64,000 nt of DNA. Source: Otis tarda (lineage: Eukaryota > Chordata > Aves > Otidiformes > Otididae). Below, in pieces: positions 60,240 to 64,000 of the stretch. Each line of letters opens with the position of its first letter. The stretch's first letter is position 1. The position numbers and the translations under genes were made by a program. The stretch spans positions 63,255,001 through 63,319,000 of the forward strand of contig CM048552.1 in NCBI GenBank assembly GCA_026413225.1. The letters are read 5' to 3'. The notes under the pieces are model-generated. The model worked only from the letters and a program-made list of their open reading frames with translations, had not been told where the DNA came from and did no database searches.

Positions 60240-63200
60240 CTGGAAGATGAAACACAACCAAGGGCAACGGCCGGTCAGTCAGGAGATGAGTGGCGCTTCC
60301 TAGAAATCAGGGCTCTTCCTATTGTTCCCTGATTGATCTCTGTAATTACTAGGGGCTTTCGCAGATTTCTGACTCCATTTTTCAGCTTCAGGAGCAATGA
60401 CTTGAGGTAGGAGCCCAGGCTATGAAAGATGATCCTGGCCCATGCACATGTAAGAAGAGACAGGTTCCACTGAATCCAGCATCTGCTCCTCCAGTGCCCT
60501 GATCAGACAGAGGTCTGAGATCTTCCATGCTACTGCCTTTCATTAGAGAAATGAGTTTATTCTCCCACAGCATGCTTCTGTGGCTGTTTCCATGGGAAAG
60601 CCACAGGTCTGAATGCACAGGAGCTATACTGTCCAGCACAGACAGCACACAGCCATGGGACGCAGAAGATGGCTCCACCACTACAGCATCTATCTGCCAG
60701 GCTGCACTGTGATGTACTTACCTGCTGACCATACTCTTGTCCTGATCAGCACAGCTGAACAGCCTGCTTGGACCCCCTGGCAAAGCCCCAGGCACAACCT
60801 GCAGGCACAAGGTCCCCAGATGTTCCTGCAGGTTGTTCCAGCCATGGTCCACCCCTGCCCCTTGGCTTGCTACTGGTGCAGCACACATGCTTTGCCTTTG
60901 GGCAACCCGTAGCAGGAGTAATTGCATGCCACTGGCACACTTTTCTATCGGTCCCAATCATACCAATAACTTCTAGCAGCCAGGCCAGAGCACAGGGGAA
61001 GGAGGATGGCAGTGGTCTCCAGCCAGAGGCTGCCTAGGCACCTCGCAGCCTGTGGAGCCTGCCCAGGCTCAGAACCACAGGAGAGTGAAACCCCAGGAGG
61101 GGAGCACATGGCCAGCCTCTATGGAATACTGCCTGCAGCTCACGAGAGCGCAGCCTTCCTTCTTCCCCCCTTCAAATGCCACCAGCGGCTCGGCGGTAAG
61201 CGCCTTTGCTGACAACTTCCCAGAGGGTCCGTCCAGAAACCCTATCAGTGTTTTGGCAGGAGGCAGGCAGGGCCTGCAGTCAGACACAGCAGAGCTCGCC
61301 GCAGGGCATCAGTTACTCATCCGCTCCGGGTCTGGAAGCATTTGTATGCATCAAGGGAGGGGGAAGGCTTGCCACTCTAAGCTCTGGATATAACGTCATT
61401 TTGTTTTACTGGGATCCAGGTCTCGAAAGGCTGGAGAAGGGGGGGGGAAGCTGGTGCAGCCAGAGGATTCACGTCACCAAAGGAATGGCGCGCAGCTGGC
61501 TCCTGTTAAACTCCGCAGGGGAATTTACACTCAGCAACCCAGATCAGGGAGTTTATTGCTAACTTGAGAGGGAAAGGGTTTGATGGGTGTGGACTTGAGC
61601 TCGCTTGGAAAAGTGAAGCCTGCTTTTCCTTCCCCCACCTCCAGCTAAGTCTGGTGGATTCGAATCCCTGTGCTGTAACGCTAACACACGCTAGGCAGAG
61701 CGGCGTGGCTGGGCTACAGCTGGCTGGCTTTCATCAGATAAGTTCAGTTTAGCAGAACACAATTATCGTTCCTGGGACATCAGTGGGACCATATGAAGAA
61801 ATCAAGCAGTAAACATTGTTAAACACATGATGCTTTTTGAAGACAAGTAAATCCCAGGGGAGAGGCTGGAATCTGCTTAATGTGACAGTTTTATGTAGGA
61901 CTGTGACAGGTAGGGAATGGGCACTTGGGAGGGATCCCTGGGACCCATGCGCCGAGAAAGTCTCTTCACAAGATGGGGACAGTTTCCTCTCCCTGCACTC
62001 CCAGAGGCTTGTCTGTTCTTAAGGAGATACTCTATAAAAACAGAGGAGGACACTTCAAAGGCTGAGTCACAGACTGATAGCTTCAAGCTTTTACATGGGA
62101 AAAAATCCTCAGTTCCACATCCTTGTTTAGGAAAGTCTTAAAAGTATTCCCCTCTCTTCTCCACATTCATTCCTGCTGGCTGCCCCTCGGTTGCTGCTCT
62201 CAAGCTGCTCTCAAGCTGTGCCTGCCCTCATCAGCAAGCCCATGTCTTGCTGTGTCTACTACATATGCAAGGCAGACAATGAACCTGAGAGAAATAAAAT
62301 GAAAATAATGAGAAAAGACAGAGCTAGTAGGAAACAGGAACATTTACAAAAAAACAAAAAAACAAAAAACCCATGCTACCCAGAAAAAAATGTGGGAACA
62401 ATATCAGAGTAGATTATTTCTCTTGTATCTTTCATACAAGCTAATCTTGAAAGGAACTGCAACAAAAGTGAATGTGCCATCTTAGAAGTGCACTCCAAGT
62501 TAAGGAAATCCTTTAAAAATTGTCTCCTTCAAGGTGATGTTACCTGTACATCCACAGATTTCAGGCCATGTTAGCAGATGCAAAAGCAGGGACTTCTCTT
62601 CCCCTCCATTACTGCAGAGCATATTTTCCACTCCTCAGTTTCTGACTGATAACAGCCCCAGTAACATCATCACCATCACGGTGAAAGCTGAAAGACCTCC
62701 TCCTATCATCACTTATGCACAGCACTGCGGCATTGCTCTTAGACCACCACCACTGGACTTCCTCTTCTTTGAAGAGAGGTTGAAGGTGGAAGTGCTAGAA
62801 GTTCCACCTTTGCCACAAATCCTTAATCTTGAAGGCACATCCAACTTCCCTGCCTAAAGGCAGGAACTGCACCCCACATAGACAGCACTTGAAAACCAAG
62901 GGAAAGGATCTCTCTGATGCCAGGTAGTTCCACAGAGGAGCAGCGAGCAGCTGAAGTACATGGTTATTTATGGCATGGTGAGATATTACGGCATGTTGTC
63001 TCCTACTATATTTATGGTGGCTTGTTCTTCCCTCAGCTCTGCTCTCAAGACCCAGCGAGCACACATGGTACGTGAGAGTTTAAGTGGGAGGAAAGATGGC
63101 TGAGGTCCAGTTAGTGGAAATCACAGATAGAGCTGTGCAAGTCTAAAATTGTACGCAACTCACAGTGCGAAGTAAAACAGATAGCTTCCCCTTTCACCCT

Positions 63201-64000
63201 TCAATCCAGGATGAATCGTTGTGACCTCTGCTCTGCAACATTTACTCACTGTGGAAGACATTTTCAGTGAACAATATGGATAGGGTTGAAGTTTTTGAAC
63301 CTCCTTTGAAGGCAGGACAGCTCAGAGATAGACGCAGAGGAGGTAATATTGAGGTGTCTCTTCCACATGTGATTCAGTCAGACTTACTCTGCAGATAGTC
63401 TCAGCAAGCTGCAGCTCTCCAGGAGCCCAGCAGAACCTCACTCCTTTGGAATGCCTCAAGCCTAAGCTCCTTCCTTCTCTTGCATACAGCATGGCAACAA
63501 GGATTAAGGGACTGTTGATTCACACCACGGCTACTGAGCCTCACAAAAAAATCCAGTATGATAAATTCCTTGTATGTCATTTGTGTGACTGGGTGCTCTT
63601 CAGCCAGCAGCAATGGGGGAGACCACCTAAACTACATCACAATTGTAACACAGCAGGTATCCCTCTATGTAGAAGGTGAATAAGACCACTGAAGTTCTGG
63701 GCACTGCTCAAGCTGCGTGCCTCTTTCTGTGAGATGTGCACATCCCTTAACACAAACTGAACAGCTTAATACACTTGCAAAGGACTATTTATTTCAGTGT
63801 CCACCAGTTCTTTGAGGACTCTTATACCAAACAGGCAGCCAGTGACTTTGGGTAGCTACAAAAAATGTCCCTACTGAAATCCTGACATCCCAGGATGTGT
63901 GTGCCATAGCCATGATAACGACTGCTGCCGTTGGAGGAACGCTGACACAGGGTGCTGTGTTTTGCTTGGCAATGCCATCAGGAATTAAGAGATTGACCCA
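60240..64000 (-). other. DENND2A: DENND2A upstream intron, partial
   Basis: The exon that should precede 60239 encodes the end of a conserved VIFVADKLS block. I searched this stretch by eye for it and did not find it, so the 3.8 kb is probably one intron continuing beyond the window. A donor-like CAG|GTAAGT on the minus strand near 60720 has no matching coding frame. No transposon was recognised; one A-rich tract lies at about 62346-62370. Confidence 0.6.

Noticed and set aside
60718-60961. Minus-strand frame ending at a good donor (CAG|GTAAGT) near 60720
   Set aside because: It does not encode the expected DENND2A block ending in ADKLS and its phase does not fit exon 60239-60062.
1-64000. 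tRNA, rRNA, CRISPR arrays, LTR or retrovirus-like elements, DNA transposons
   Set aside because: Looked for by eye on both strands; no cloverleaf, spaced repeat array, long terminal repeats, gag/pol-like frames or terminal inverted repeats were recognised. A repeat-library scan could still find short, old fragments.

Overview
The window is vertebrate nuclear DNA, almost certainly from a bird. Short coding exons with GT-AG borders are separated by long introns, the only interspersed repeats recognised are CR1 LINE copies with the avian-type 3' end (TTCTATGATTCTAT), and there is one strong CpG island. No bacterial-style operon, rRNA, tRNA, CRISPR array or retrovirus-like element was recognised.

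Layout. (1) 408-15889, minus strand: the first four coding exons of MKRN1 (makorin ring finger protein 1). Its RING half lies beyond the left edge and its promoter is in a CpG island at about 15.1-16.5 kb. (2) About 16.5-23.4 kb: no confident coding exon. A roughly 1.2-kb CR1 LINE lies at 17.0-18.3 kb, and the unresolved 5' end of the next gene must be somewhere here. (3) 23380-46080 (or to 47282), plus strand: an 18-exon gene for a fused pseudouridine-5'-phosphate glycosidase / pfkB-family (pseudouridine) kinase. All 17 exon joins keep frame and the main predicted catalytic residues are present. (4) 49556-52296, plus strand: a small three-exon gene behind a TATA box, predicted to encode a 185-residue secreted precursor with a six-cysteine C-terminal domain; I do not recognise it. 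(5) 54900-60239, minus strand: the last six coding exons of DENND2A, whose N-terminal part lies beyond the right edge.

MKRN1 and DENND2A are neighbours on human 7q34 as I recall it. Here the same pair brackets two extra genes: the pseudouridine-breakdown enzyme, which mammals are generally described as lacking, and the unrecognised secreted peptide. The bifunctional enzyme would recycle pseudouridine released by RNA turnover: the kinase half makes pseudouridine 5'-phosphate and the glycosidase half splits its C-C glycosidic bond to uracil and ribose 5-phosphate. MKRN1 (RNA-binding E3 ligase) and DENND2A (Rab exchange factor) have no evident functional link to it. The two extra genes are the most interesting content of the window.
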